In this document: one piece after another, positions 11,316 to 25,256 of the stretch
Layout: each line of letters begins with the position of its first letter
How positions within the stretch are numbered: position 1 is the stretch's first letter
Assembly (NCBI GenBank): GCA_013339765.2
Contig: CM023450.1
Coordinates: 105,603,344-105,667,343, forward strand
Length of the DNA: 64,000 bases
DNA from: Haemaphysalis longicornis
Lineage: Eukaryota > Arthropoda > Arachnida > Ixodida > Ixodidae
Direction: 5' to 3'
The notes under the pieces: model-generated
Seen by the model: only the letters and a program-made list of their open reading frames with translations
Told to the model about the DNA's origin: nothing
Databases searched by the model: none
Position numbers and translations under genes: made by a program

Positions 11316-11510
11316 AGTCAAGGAAACCTCGGAAAACAAAGGGGAGGATACGGTAGGTCATTGAAACAGATGAAGAATTTGGAAAGAAAGAAAGTGAAGA
11401 AAACATGCCCGCCAGGTGGATTTTTTCTTCACTTTCTTTCTTTCCAAATTCTTCATCTGTTTCAATGACCTACCATATCCTCCCCTATGTTTTCCGAGGT
11501 TTTCTTGACT
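11316..11510. other. Long near-perfect hairpin, 88-bp arms, 19-nt loop
   Basis: Arm 1 (11316-11403) and arm 2 (11423-11510) are reverse complements at 85 of 88 positions. Of the three differences, one would be a G-U wobble in RNA and two are mismatches. The loop is 11404-11422. One strand of each arm is strongly purine-rich (gaagaatttggaaagaaag...). No target duplication or coding potential is visible. Either strand transcribed would form a long dsRNA hairpin. It may be a recent inverted duplication or a fold-back element. Confidence 0.95.
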
Positions 11511-11567
11511 GCCAACCCTTATTTCTGTCTTATTTTCAACGAGCCCCTCATTCCTATTCTGATTCGC

Positions 11568-11592
11568 TATATATAATAGATATATATAATAT

Positions 11593-11631
<39 letters not shown>

Positions 11632-11657
11632 CTATATATATATATATATTATATATA
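11568..11657. repeat. (AT)n microsatellite
   Basis: About 90 bp of almost pure TA dinucleotide with a few TAA or TC interruptions, lying about 58 bp downstream of the long hairpin. Confidence 0.95.
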
Positions 11658-11699
11658 AACAAGAAGACCTGCCTTATATAACTTATTATATGAAAGGGA

Positions 11700-13090
11700 A
11701 ATATTAATCACATACATAACATACATACATACACACGCACGCACGCGCACACGGCGCAACTCCCTTCCACACTTATGTTAGAAGCCGTTATCCTTTCCCT
11801 CCCCAGCACATTTCACATTGTAGCATTGAGCAGTAGCAATCGTGGAGCACCGCTACAAGGCGGGACCCAACTCACGTCGGCCCGTACCATTGTTGTTAGT
11901 GATGACGATGTGGCATTGCCTTGATGGCTATCTCTTGTGGCACGCTTAGTCACCTCCACGACACAGTGCCATCGTCAATACATTCCGACCATACTTTTTA
12001 ATGTTACTAAAGATTAGGACGATAACTGTATAGGCCATGATGAACGCTAATTCGAAGTGGCCTAGAGACAGATTTTAATTTCAGTTAATCTGAAAAGAAA
12101 GCGTCACCGACGTGTACGACACTTCCGAATGTGAAATTTGAACACTGATGTTTCAGGGTCGTGGATATGCGATCTACTGAGGCAAAACATTACAAGGGGC
12201 CTGTCGGAGGCGGCGTTTCTGCAGCTACGGTGACTAGAACCTTTGAATTGTGGCGCCAGCAGCGATGAACTTTCGTTCAAGCAGCCTGTACAGCGTTAGT
12301 GGCAGACGGAGCAGTTCGCTGGTTTCATTGCTTATTGTACAGAAATGTCTAGCTGCGACTATTTCGCATTGCAGATTAATAGGACGCGAGGAGTGTGACG
12401 GGTGGGGACATTGTGTTGTAAGGCAGATTGGTAAAGTAAGTAGAGTGCGTTGCGACCTCCTCGCAATTTCAGGGTATCGCGGAACTGAAGGGGTTGGTTG
12501 ACTAGCGGGTGCGTTTCCCAGCAATCACCTCGGACAGACCCGGCGCAATTTCTGCGCTGATCGCCCTTGTAAAGCACGTCTCGCGGTGCTGCCCGCTTTG
12601 GCCATATACCCTGCTCTACGTTTTCTCCCTTGCGCCTTCTTTGCTGTCACTGTCATCAATTCCCCGCTGTGCTGCTGGTTCGCTGTCTTTCATCATATTT
12701 TGTGCTCCTCGTGATCCTAGTTCACTCGGTTACGACGCCGCTTAAGTCCAGGAACCGCATGGGTCACGAAAAGAAAATGCATTTGCCTTTGCTTAAATAT
12801 GTTTGCTTGAACAATCTTTTGGGAACCTATATCCGAAATATTTTAGCAATTCATAGCTTCCAGATTTTACTAGATAACCTTAAAATGTTGGTAGTAAAGC
12901 GGATCCCAGGTGGCCATGCGAAAGCGCCGGTCGGCCTCGGATCTACCACTTACGTCAATTTAAGAACTTTTGAAAGTTGAACGCGATTTGTCTTTATTCT
13001 GTGGTAAAGTTGTAAACCGCATATTTTAATAATACTACATACTACATACTACATGAATGTCATGAACACTTTTCTATCCACGCGACCATT
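11700..13090. other. No recognisable gene
   Basis: Only a short mixed (catacata/cacgcacg) stretch at 11710-11750 and a small tactacata repeat near 13030 stand out. No supported coding region was found. Confidence 0.5.
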
Positions 13091-13101
13091 GGCATGGGAA
13101 C

Positions 13102-13371
13102 GAAGGGTGTAGCCAGGGGGGATGTTTCCGTGTTAAAACACCCCCTGAAATTTTCTAAGTGGTGCATCCCCCGTACCCGTCCTTTCGGCCTTTTTCCCGT
13201 CCATTCTTCTTACACACTTCATCTATACATTTAAATATAAAAAAATGAAAATAAGGTAAGAAAACGAAAATAAGGTATTGTTTGGGCACACAATATATAT
13301 TTTCTAACTTTTTTTTTTTTACTGGTGGCGTATAACACCCCCCGAAAAAATATTTCTGGCTGCAGCCACTG
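13102..13371. mobile_element. hAT-like MITE, 270 bp, with 8-bp target duplication
   Basis: The left end gaagggtgtagccag and the inverted right end cagtggctgcagccag resemble the common hAT-type terminus CAGGGGCGTAGCCAG, which I know from memory. Subterminal G-runs and C-runs followed by gaaattttct / gaaaaaatatttct are also typical. Perfect 8-bp direct repeats (atgggaac, 13094-13101 and 13372-13379) flank it, the length expected for hAT insertions. There is no transposase; it is non-autonomous. Confidence 0.8.
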
Positions 13372-13534
13372 ATGGGAACCGTAGCGGTACTCTGACACGC
13401 TGGCTGTTTACACGCAGTTTTCTTGTGGGAGCTTGCGGGCTTCCGCCAATTCTCTTTGGAATCGTACCTTTGCATTATCAGGTGGTGCAAAGCCTCTCAG
13501 AGGAAAAAAAAAGAAAAGAAAAACGATACTTCGA

Positions 13535-13605
13535 GCAAGATTCGAGCCTCTGGGCACTGAGGCTCGTGACAGCCTGATGACGTAGCCATGTTGATCGGCC
13601 GTATC
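13535..13605 (-). repeat. Possible tRNA-like sequence
   Basis: On the minus strand a box A-like tggctacgtca is followed about 40 bp later by a box B-like aggctcgaatctt and then runs of T (minus strand of 13505-13527) that could terminate RNA polymerase III. The cloverleaf does not fold well, so this is at best a tRNA-derived remnant. Confidence 0.3.
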
Positions 13606-13649
13606 AAAGCTCGCACAACTCTCGTTCAGTTGCTTGCAAATTTCATTAC

Positions 13650-16600
13650 GAAGCCGATGTTGTAGCTTTCTCTGACCCCATAAATAGTTTATATAGCTGA
13701 CTCTTTGCAATCTCATCATATGCCGACATGCGAAGACTGGAGGAAGCCGAAGTTCTTTACTCATTCACTGCTCGAGGAAAGAAGTTCCGGGGAAGCCGTA
13801 ACTGATTTTTTTGATACATTTGCCGATCTTGAGCGACAAATCGGCCAGGCATAGTTTGTATCAATGGTCCGCGGTCCTAGATAGGCAAACAGCAAACAAT
13901 TTGGCACAATCTCTTCATGGCCTTTTTTAAAAACTGTGCTCTAAAAAATGACGCATTCTCCCTGAGGCATAGCGCTCTTGGTTTGTTTCACGCCACGATA
14001 CTTGGTCCACGCGGCATCAGCAAACCATGTGACACTGAAGAAGCGATCGATCACGCGACTTCAGTGGGCGCTGGTTATGCTAGCTTGAGCGCCATACATA
14101 TGACGCCAGCACAGCGCACCGCAATATTACTTAGTGAAAGCAGGGTGGGGCACGAGCTCGCCGAGGACATAATTTCATCAAATATGTACCCCGAACGGCG
14201 CACTGCAATGCTGCTGGAGTTGCATACCAGCGATTCGCTGCAGCTGTCTGTGGTAATCGTGCAACTGGAGGTGTGCACCGGATGCGACGGTGCGTTGTAT
14301 GGAGCAGCAAGAGCTGTAGGCTGGATAAGGGTGCCACACCTCCATGAGAGCACTATATTACAGCGACTGTACTCTGGGTGTCCAGGGTGACCTGTACGTA
14401 CTCCAGTCGACTTGACAATGCTAAGGCTATCTGTGTAACACGATATTGGGGAGGCTTGATTCGTATAGCCACGGCTGCTGCTGCACGGGAGGGAAATTCA
14501 AAAATTGTTTCGCGGGAGACAGTTTGGCGCATCTAGTTGAGCCTCACGTCGGAAGAATAAATCTGTACCTCTTCGCTACTTTACGCGTCGCACATAACTC
14601 TCCAACGCGTTTCATTCCCGAATCCTATAGGTGCCGCTATGGTTTAGCCGAAGCACATTGTCAGTGAAGTAAACGAACGGTGCGTTACAACAACCGGTGG
14701 ATGAAAAAAACGTCAAAACGCCGGGCCATGTCGCATCATCTGTAAGTAGCGGTGACCGCCTTGTCCCAATTACTTTTCTTTGCCAACTATCGACAGTGGC
14801 GCTTTTATTCATGACAGTCACTGAATTCAGTGAGACCAGTGCCTTGCATGGTGACCCAATTTGATTTCTATAGCCATCCACTACGATGAGTCTCATAGGC
14901 CATGGGCAGATTCGGCGCCTAAGACCCTACAAATATATGGGCATATCCTGGAGAGAACTTTTCAAGGCAAAAAAAGTAAAAAACAAAAACACTGAGCTCG
15001 CGTTCGTAGGTTACCGCCCGCATTTATTTCTTTCTTGCTTTTTTTTCCTTCGTACACCTGGAATGAGCACGAACATACGCAGATTAGGCGCAATTACGGC
15101 TAAACGCAGTTACACTAGCCAACACAGCAGTGAGATAGGATCGGGCATGTACCATAGAGTTTCTTAGTAGGAAACTGCACCTGGGAAGCCATGTCGGCGT
15201 GGGCGGTTAGAGGATGAGCACAGCTGCTGGCTTGGCATGTCTCTCAGATTCTCCAGTGTCTTCTTGGGCTTGCTTTCTTCACTATGCAGTGCTCTGTCTA
15301 CGAGGTAGCCGCTCCGGCCTCAACGACCGAAACTCGGTTCGCTTCTCTCGCCTCGCTTGGAAACTCGAAATTCGCTCCGTTAGTTTATGCTACGACAGCT
15401 GTGCTTCATTATAAGCAAGTGGGAGGACTGGTACTGGCGAGTGACCACGAGTACATATTTACATAAGTACAAGTGCACAATATAGGCAAGTTATTTTGTT
15501 GTAAGGAGAGCTTGCTCGCTTGCGTGCCCCAATCGCGAGCGTGCTGGCGTGCGGTAACCGAACCAGTGTTGCACGTATCTGTCGACGGCGGCGCTGGGTG
15601 TCGCTGGCTCCGTGTCACCCTCTGGGCAGTGACCAGTGCTTATAGTAAGAAACTCTATGGGGCACACTACCTGTGATGTTAAAACGATCGCAGCGCCAGC
15701 CTCCCCAGTGGCGGCCCTTGGGGCCAATAATCACCAAACGGGCTCACATGTGAAAGCCTGGCCCTTCAGCAACAAGATAATTTGCATGATACCGGTAATG
15801 CCAATCCCCCCTCCCCCCTGCTCTCGCACTCCCACCCTCCTTCACGACCAAGAAAATGAAGTCAAATAGGAATAGAATGGTTAATATTTCCTGAATTTCT
15901 CGTACACGCGATAACACTACCGAATACAATGACAAAAAAAAATCTGTGCAGTCTTAAATATTGGAGGCACTATAGCGCCCTCTTTCCAATCCATATGCAT
16001 GTCACGATGGCACATCATGACACATGTCACGATGTCACGATGACATACAAGCAGTACTGGCGAAAAAACGGCTAGTTGAACTGTTCGCATAAAAAGATCA
16101 TTTTTCGTCTTTTCCGTTTGCGTAGGTATGCACTTAGGCTGTAAAGGCTGCATCATTCTTAAAATCTAGGATTAAGGATGGCTTATTGGTACCTATACAG
16201 AACAGGAGTAAAATAAAATAGAATAAAAACCTCCGGCGATGTTCACGTCACCACGACTTAAAATAAACGAGTTTTTATTTGACGACCGATAACGAGTTTT
16301 GGCGTTTTTTGTGTCTCTGCACCAATAAAATACATACTTTAATGTCACTACTACTTCCCTTGCCGACCAGCGTTAGGCAAGTTAATCTGCCGCCTTCCAC
16401 TGCCTTCGGTGAAATAAAATCGCTCACGCGTTCGGCAGCGACCGTAGTAGGAAATGCGCTGCAGAGCACTTAATCGCCGTCTAAATCGTGTTCAAACTAA
16501 AAGAAATGATCCAGAACTGTTCCGCCGCGCAATTTTGGGCGACGAGACTTATGGCGTAAAGTGTTTGCATGGAAAGAATGGAAGCGCTTGTTACACATAG

Positions 16601-17120
16601 GCTGCAAATAAATTGGGTCAGAGCAACTCGACTGTGTGGGAGCAAACCCTCACAGCAAAAAGAAACGAGGAAGACAGCAAGTAAAAAGAAGCGAGTTTTC
16701 TTGAAATAATGGTTCGGTTGAATAGACGCGTCGAGCACCTTTCGAAAAACGCTCGAAAGACCTCAAAAAGGCAGCGTAAGTTAGCACAGAAGTTCCGACC
16801 GGTATTGTGCAGCACTCTGTGCACCTTAAGGGCTTGAATGGTTGGGTAGGATACATATGTATGACGAGTGTTTTGTATCGTGCACGACAAAGTGCTCAGC
16901 TTTTTTTTTTTTTCAACCTGCGAGATGAAGCGTGCTGTCACTACTCAGATGAAGGCGATGCGACACAGCGGTATCCAATCTCGTCGTCGTCGAAACGCAA
17001 CCTCTGTTATTTGTACGAACGTCGAGCCCGTAGGCGGGAAGGGCTGAAAATGAATGAAACGGCTGATGTTCGCTGCTCTGTAATAACGAGCATCTGCTTC
17101 AGCTGTCAACTATGTATTAA
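13650..17120. other. No recognisable gene
   Basis: The longest frame is 157 codons (13917-14390, plus). It has no recognisable domain, and a few frames of this length are expected by chance in 64 kb. A short direct repetition of 'gtcacgatg' occurs near 16000-16050. Nothing else can be supported. Confidence 0.5.
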
Positions 17121-17122
17121 AA

Positions 17123-18552
<1,430 letters not shown>

Positions 18553-18564
18553 TGATTGCTGCGT

Positions 18565-18790
18565 ACCCGCTGGGGTGGCGCAGTGCCTAAGGCGGTGTGC
18601 TGCGGTGTACAAGGACGCAGCTTCGATCCCGGCCAGGAAGGAGGAGAAAAAAAAAAAAAACGCCCTTGTGGCGAGATTTCGGCGCGCGGTAAAGATCCCC
18701 AGGTGGTCAAAATTAATCCGGAGCTTTCCACTGCGCCGCGCCTCTTAGCCCAAACATAGCTTCGGAGCGTTAAACTCCGCAATCCGAATC
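18565..18790 (+). repeat. SINE (Ruka-like), plus strand, with degenerate TSD
   Basis: It starts acccgctggggtggcgcag (box A region), has a decayed box B (cttcgatccc), an A-rich insertion, then the conserved body aaagatccccaggtggtcaa and an end without the usual CAAT tail. Flanking 12-bp repeats tgattgctgcgt (18553-18564) and tgatcgctgtgt (18791-18802) differ by two transitions, consistent with an old target-site duplication. Confidence 0.85.
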
Positions 18791-18802
18791 TGATCGCTGT
18801 GT

Positions 18803-20188
18803 GTGATCTTGAGTGAGCTGCGTCCTACAGCAAACAATAGAAGTTACAAGGATATTTTTGGTTCGTTCTCAATGCGAATTGAAATCACCAATAACTTTTT
18901 CTTCATTTTCAACGATAAATTGGTTCATGGTTATTATTATTCGTGCACACAGCCGCTCAGCCACTTATATTACGGGCTTTATTTCTGTTCCCTTTTTATG
19001 CTCCATAATTCTCCTTTGTACCTCTCGCCTAAATTAAAATATGTATTATCGTAACATATTTACTCCTTTTTGCCTCATTCACCGTTCCAGTTTCAAGCTC
19101 CAAGGAAATAAAGAATTTCCTGTTCCTACAAGGGGCATCGATTTTTCTTCACCCTAAAAAACAAATGCTACACGCGAAAGGAAGAACCTTCAGCGAAAAC
19201 ATTTATCAAAAAAGCCCGCACGTTGGACAGGGAACCGCGCGTCCTCTCATGCGGCTTCTTTCAAGACGAATGAGAAGTGCCCGAGGCAAGAAAGCCGGCG
19301 GTCATTTCTGAAGACGCTGGATCTTGGAATCTGCGCTTTCTGTCCGCCTTCTTAGCCTGGGCGCGTTCGATTTGACAACGCAGTTTCTATTATACGTACT
19401 GCTTCCTTTCACAGCCGCCCCCCCGTTCCATAATCATCATCATCATCATCATCATGTTCAGATCAGGTATTCTTCATTTTTTCTGCTCTTCTTTACTTTT
19501 TTTTTGCTTCGCAAGAGCTTTTCCCCGTCCCCTCAGTAATCAAGCGTGTCGACACATAGGCACACTATCGTCCCATTTTCTTATTGTCATTATGTCGTAA
19601 ACAGAACGTTAACTGCAGTGAGTTAATAGGCAGCTGATAACGATCTAAAAGTATATGATTAACAAAAAAATCAAGGCAGTATTGTGTAAGCATCGTAATA
19701 TGCAAATTGAATAACCTTAATTTATTTAGGCCAGAACAAATGTAGTTGCTGTGATACTTAAACCAGGGAGCTTATTTTTAGTAGAAGTTCGAATGATCAT
19801 ATGAATTAGCTATTGGCAAGCTCTCCAGACAAATCGATATCATGCGTCACCTTTCCTTGACATTCCTGTCTCAATCAATTTACTGCTCTACAATTTCTCA
19901 TTATGCAGGGACCATCGATATAATGCGCAAAGCTCCATATTCCACTCGTACCACAGGCCTATTTCTGAATCTTGACTTTGCTGGCGTAAAATGTGTGTAC
20001 TGTTGCATTGACGAATTGGCGCACCGGTTCCTAGCTCCGTCGCCTCCGTCATGTAGTGGTAGCGCGGTGGACGAGCGGCAAGCAGAAATGCTTCCTTAGT
20101 ACCAAGTTGACGACAAAGAGCCGAAAGCGAACTCAACCTGTTGACTGCATAACAAGATGAGCAGTGGCGATACAGGAACAATATGGAG
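18803..20188. other. No recognisable gene; (CAT)n at 19433-19455
   Basis: AT-rich sequence with a short ATC trinucleotide run. No domain or RNA gene was recognised. Confidence 0.5.
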
Positions 20189-20200
20189 TCGACGGGCAGA

Positions 20201-20442
20201 TTGATTGATTGATTGTAGGGTTTAAAACACCGACGCAACGCTGGCGACGAGGCGCGCCGTAGTGGAGAGCTCCGGATTAATTTTGACCACCTGGGGATCT
20301 TTAACGTGCGCCGAAATCTCAAACACACGGGGGCTCTTGCTTTTCGCCTCCATCAAAAAAGCGGCCGCCGCGGCCGGAAATAGAACCCGCGACCTCGTGC
20401 TCAGCAGCGCAACGCCTTAGCCACTGAGCCACCGCGGCGGGT
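20201..20442 (-). repeat. SINE (Ruka-like), minus strand, with perfect 12-bp TSD
   Basis: Read on the minus strand it begins acccgccgcggtggctcag, contains box A and a degenerate box B, then the conserved cctccatc...gatttcggcgcacgtt and ccccaggtggtcaaaattaa blocks, and ends in (CAAT)n. The duplication tcgacgggcaga occurs exactly at 20189-20200 and 20443-20454, fixing both termini to the base. It sits about 45 bp downstream of a candidate minus-strand start site at about 20487. Confidence 0.95.
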
Positions 20443-20483
20443 TCGACGGGCAGAGCGGCGCTCTTAGTTCAGCCCTCAATGTC

Positions 20484-20521
20484 GACTGAAACGAGCCACT
20501 GTGAGGGTGGAATTTATACAC
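20484..20521 (-). promoter_or_regulatory. Candidate TATA + initiator core promoter (minus strand)
   Basis: The minus strand reads tgtataaattcc, then TTTCAGTCGAC with the initiator about 30 bp after the TATA box. The same TATA / 30 bp / TCAGTCGAC layout occurs at 3526-3490. Transcription would run left into the SINE at 20442. No downstream gene is recognised, so this may be part of an old LTR. Confidence 0.3.
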
Positions 20522-20699
20522 AGAAGCGGCAACAGCTCCGCTGCCTTCAGCGCTTTGCGCACGTCTCCAACAGAGTACAGACGTACAAGAGCACTCTTGC
20601 CCGGTCTCGTGATAGCTGGCGCACGTTGAGTCTGAGAAAGGGGAAAGGAGAGGTTTCTGCGGGCTGCGTACGGTCGCAGGGTCATGTCTCAACACGACC

Positions 20700-23600
20700 C
20701 CGCTAAAACAGTTCGTTTTGCGAATTTCCGCGCGCATGATTCATACCCAGCAAGGACCCGCGCGGCGTACGCGCTCCTGCGCGTCGTAGCTTGTTTCAGG
20801 AAGGTGCGTTTTCCCGCCCAGCGCACAAAGCTCCCCGCGCTTCACCGAACTAGTAGCACGTAACGTTACCTAGAGTTACAGGCTACGTCATTACTACAAA
20901 ATTTCAATAACAAAAGGCGAGGACACATTGATTAAAGCAGCCAAATGATAGTGAAGAACACCGGCATATGGCGTCCGGACACATGAAACTCGGAGTGTCG
21001 AAAATTCTCAACAAATTCCGCTAATGAAATTTTGCAATATATATACTTACCGCAATAGTTACTAAAGTCTCAGGAACAGTTAGCTCTAAAAAAAGAAATA
21101 ACCTACGCAAAATTTCTCTAAAAGTGCACGGCAAACTCAACCTTGTTTTGCAATTTTGAAATGCTGTCATCCGAATTTTGCTTCAGTATTTTTGTCATCG
21201 CGACGTTTTTTTTTTTTTTTTTGTGCATGGGAGCAGGTAATTGCCTTGTACCTCCCTTTGCCGCTTTGTAAAGACGAAGCCGGCATTGATCGAGCTGTAC
21301 TCAGCCTCCCCCCTCCCGCCCACCCCCGCCCAGTTTCTTTGGTAATTTCCTTTCAGCAGTACCAGCGCTAACAGGGCTTTTAGAGCTGTCCACACCAAGG
21401 AAAGCAAAATTCGTGTCGTCCGTTCTGCTCACGTTCTGTACCTCTCATCGATGCAGTGGATGCCTCAGGCGCCGGTTTGTTTGCCGCCCAGGGCCGTTTT
21501 TCATCAGGCGACCGTTTTCCGGTCGTTGAAACTTCAAGAAGACATCGCGCGGGGCGTATAGACGCCGAAGGAAGCCTTTTCTCAAGCCTGCACGCTGGTC
21601 CGCTCATGCTGTCTTGTATCGTTAGAAGGGCAGACAAAAAGGGAAACGCTAACCGAAGCGAAGCTGACGCTAGAGCACAGCTTCAAGTTTGAAAAACAAA
21701 AGAAAAAAAAGTCAGCAAGAGTGTAAAGATTGTCGCAATTAAGCTAAGCATATACATCGGCTTGTTGCGAACTATGGACGAGCTTCATTTCACTCGTTCG
21801 TCTGACACGGCGTATGATGCTGACAGGCCAAGTGTGGCTGATAAAGCATAAAAGACTCGACGATGCACATTTGAGCTCTGCTCGATGCGTGTATATGCTT
21901 GCTAATATTTGCTGCGAAGGCGTGCATGGTAGGTTTGTTAGTGCGTTATTCTCTATTTTGTCTTGCAATATTGGTGGCAATCAGTGCAAAAAAAAGTGCA
22001 AACGACTACTTGTTGTTCAATACAGCAAGAAAAAAGTGTGTTGTGGGAAAGTGCTGAGTAAATGCGGGAAAAATTAATCATGTATTGACCAGGCCATTTG
22101 GGCGGAGGCAAATGTGGCTTTGGTAAGGACTCGTGGTGTGATTGTGAGTGTTGTAAAGTGGGTCTATAGACCACCCTAATCGGAAAAGGGCAATGCAACA
22201 AAAAGATGTCATCGCATTACTGCAGGCACTTGCATTAACTCAGCTAATTTGATTTTGTCGAGTGAATCGCGTGTAGTGTATACTGATCCACACGCGGGGA
22301 GGGTTTTCTTCAATCTGTTTCCACGTCCTCATCCTCTGTGTTGTAGGCAAGCGATGGATCATTTATTTTAGTTTACCTCCCCGATTCTTCGCAGCCTATT
22401 TCATCTCGCTCGACTCCACATTTTGGTATGTCTCGATATTTTTTAGCACCTAACTTCTTTGTTTCGCCTTAAAAAACGCGCTATTTTTCAAAGTCAAGTG
22501 ACTTCTGTCTTTTTTTTTTTTTGGAAAGCGCACAGAATAAAGAAAAGTACCGAGAATAGGAACTTCCACGCATTCAGGAACGGCGACAGGGAAATAGCAG
22601 AAAAGAAACGTCTTGAAAAACCGGTAGACTGGCCCTTAGGGCCGCAAAAATCGCAGTTCTTAGAAACTGCAACTACACGCACGTGCCGCCGGTCCCAAAA
22701 TTACGCTATAAGCCACTGCAAAAAAAAAAAAAAAAAAAAACTGGGATTGCTAAGGTATGTGCCTGCTCGCTACACGCTTTATATTCTCTCATGCGGGCTT
22801 TGCTTCCCACTACAAATACAAAGCAAAAAAAAAAAAAAAAACATTGAAGAAAAGAACCGCCTGCCACAGGCCCACGGCCATTAATTTTCCGGCCTGCGCC
22901 CGTTTCGTTCACAATTTTTTGTGCCTTTTGTAGCAGTTCCCGCAGAAGCTCTCACTTGTCGGCGCATCACGTATGCGAGTAGTAAGGACAATCTATCTGA
23001 TTTACATAATTATAAGGTCCCGGTGCTCCATTTCTTATATCTATTTTCGGAGGAAGAGTCGTGTTGAACTAGATTTCACGCACCGTTGAAAGCCGAATTA
23101 GCAACGACGGCAAAGACAAAGCAGCCGAGAAAGACAGCCGGACCGAGCAGCTTTTGAAGTGAATTCGGCTACTAACTGGAACGGAGAGGTCGACGCGAAA
23201 AAGGAGATGACATTTGCCAGTCTGTGTAAGCGCTGACGCGTGCTTTTCTGGTGTGATTATAGAGACGATACCGTTAACCCCTTTGATTCCCAATGTTCCT
23301 CAGGAGCAAAAACTCAAACAATATTTATTTTTCTCTCGCCCTTTTTGGTTTTCTCGACATTTAACACCATCTGTTAACAAAGGTTCCCGGACCTTCAAAA
23401 ATGAAAAAAAGAACGAGAGAGAGTGCTGCACGTATTTTCGCGTGCTAGTCTTGTTTAGTGCGTGTCAACTCGCATCGAGACCGGCGATGGGCTAGGGACA
23501 GGTAAGCGAAATTGGGCAACTTCGTTGTTATTACAAATGATTGCAATACAAACTTTACTATATTTTCTTCACTTGAACCATAAATGAAGCTGATCAAGAT

Positions 23601-25006
23601 AGCTTTCTTGTTCAACTGTTATATGAAGCGGCTAGTGTCCACTGTTTCCCAGTGCCCAGTGCTTCATTGTGACCGTCCTAATGAACCAAACGTCTTTATG
23701 ACCTCATTTTAGTGATGTCGGAGGTCCTTTTAGATCATAAAAATGTTGAAACAAGCTTAAGCAAAAACTAAAGTTTAGGGAATGAAAGGGTTAAGGGGTC
23801 TGTTCTATCCGTGTAGAAAATCCGCACCGAGATCAGTGCGGCAGTATTCGCGGCTATAATAACCTTTAAACCACCCTGCACTAGGAACATGTGCTGTAGT
23901 ATTCGAGCTCGAGAAATTGTATTCCTGGTGAGGGTCGGATGTGGAAATGAAGGAAGGGGGCAGGTCGGTGCGCGGGAAAACAGGACAGGGAACACGGCAA
24001 GAAACATAAGATATTACAGAAAAGTGGTCGGACACACAAAAAAGAAAAATATAAGCTGGTGAAGGAAATTGCTTGCGCGCGTTAGAAGAAAAAAAAAAAA
24101 GAAGTACGCAATTATCACGCGATAAAAAGCGACCCCCGCCTCCAGCCAATAATAAGGGTAATAATTAAAGAAAAGAACGCTGCAAGAGGGTCATCCACGT
24201 GCCTCCGAGCGGGCGGCAGAAGAGTAAAAAGTAACAGGAAATAAGGTCCCCCGTCGTTGAAGACTAACATCGCTAGAACATAAGCAGAAAGGAGAATTAC
24301 TGCTCCAAGCCTTATATATTAACGCTCCACGTTTTCATTACGCGACGAAAATTTGCAAGGGAATTTTCGGAACAATGAAAGATGTTGCTTGCGTTTAAAC
24401 TGATAAACATATGTGACTCTCATGTAAAAATGACCCCTATTTGCACTGTTATAACGATCAAGCGTCTCAACTTCACCAGTTATGCGTTTTTATGCAGATA
24501 CAAGGCGTTACGTGGTTGGTGCTTTATTTACGACTTTTTAATGTTCCTGTTCGTTTTTTATTCTTTTCTAAATTTTTGAGCTAGGTGCGTGTAGGGGGTG
24601 AATAATAAAGACATTTTTTATTTCGTAGTTGGTTTTAGTTGATCTTTTTTCGTTTTTTAGTTCCCTTGGAACTATAATCTACATTTACACATCATAACGA
24701 TGAAGTGCACCAGGAAGTGCACTTTGCCTAGTCTGCATTTTTGTGCGGGTAAAAGGCGTTACAAGGTGCGCGCTTTTTCACGATTTTTTGGCGTGTTATC
24801 TGCTCCGTTTGTCGAGTTCACCCCCCCCCCCCCCCATAATAATCGGATAGACATTCTATTTCGTTGGTTTATTTGCCTATTAATAATATCTTTATTAAGA
24901 GCGAAGCTCTTTAGCAAACCGTAATTTTTCGTGTCCGCAGTTAATTATACCAAGAAATTACCGAGCAACGCATGTGAGCGCGGGCCTCGCTGGACCGCTC
25001 GCCAGT
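20700..25006. other. No recognisable gene; homopolymer tracts
   Basis: Long poly(A)/poly(T) tracts lie at about 21206-21222, 22510-22522, 22720-22740 and 22826-22842, and a C14 tract at 24822-24835. Two weakly similar segments (about 24480 and 24730, sharing tgcag/ggg..aaaggcgttac) suggest an ancient repeat. No gene is supported. Confidence 0.5.
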
Positions 25007-25011
25007 TAATA

Positions 25012-25256
25012 GAAAGTTTTAGCATAGCGGGTACCGTCCGCCGACGCTACGGCGGCGGGTGGCGGGGCCCGACAGGGCATGTGCACATTATTTCTAGCAG
25101 GGTGGATTTGTTCAGCGGGCCGGTCTTCGCCATGCACGCGCATTGGCTCCGCTGAGGGGCAACCTCCTCGCCCTCCCCACGCGCGCCTGCGCAGCTGGGT
25201 CCCGGTAACCCGCCGCCGTAGCGTGAGCCTCCGGTAGCCGCTATTCTAAAACTATC
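25012..25256. mobile_element. GC-rich MITE, 245 bp, 48-bp TIRs, 5-bp TSD
   Basis: The left terminus (25012-25059) matches the reverse complement of the right terminus (25209-25256) at 40 of 48 bases. It starts GAAAGTTTTAGCATAGCGG on the left and GATAGTTTTAGAATAGCGG inverted on the right. The direct repeat taata flanks it exactly (25007-25011 and 25257-25261). The core is GC-rich and non-coding. Long TIRs and a 5-bp TSD mark a non-autonomous DNA transposon of undetermined superfamily. Confidence 0.85.

Noticed and set aside
13917..14390. 157-codon plus-strand frame as a possible gene
   Set aside because: No recognisable domain, signal or splice context. By my estimate a handful of frames of 150 codons or more occur by chance in six frames of 64 kb.
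20560..20700. Solo LTR starting TGTTGAGACATGACCC (minus strand)
   Set aside because: The promoter spacing is attractive, but I found no matching CA end with target duplication and no second copy, so only the core promoter is listed.
24480..24800. Pair of similar segments sharing '(a)aaggcgttac'
   Set aside because: Similarity is too patchy by eye to define a repeat family or boundaries.
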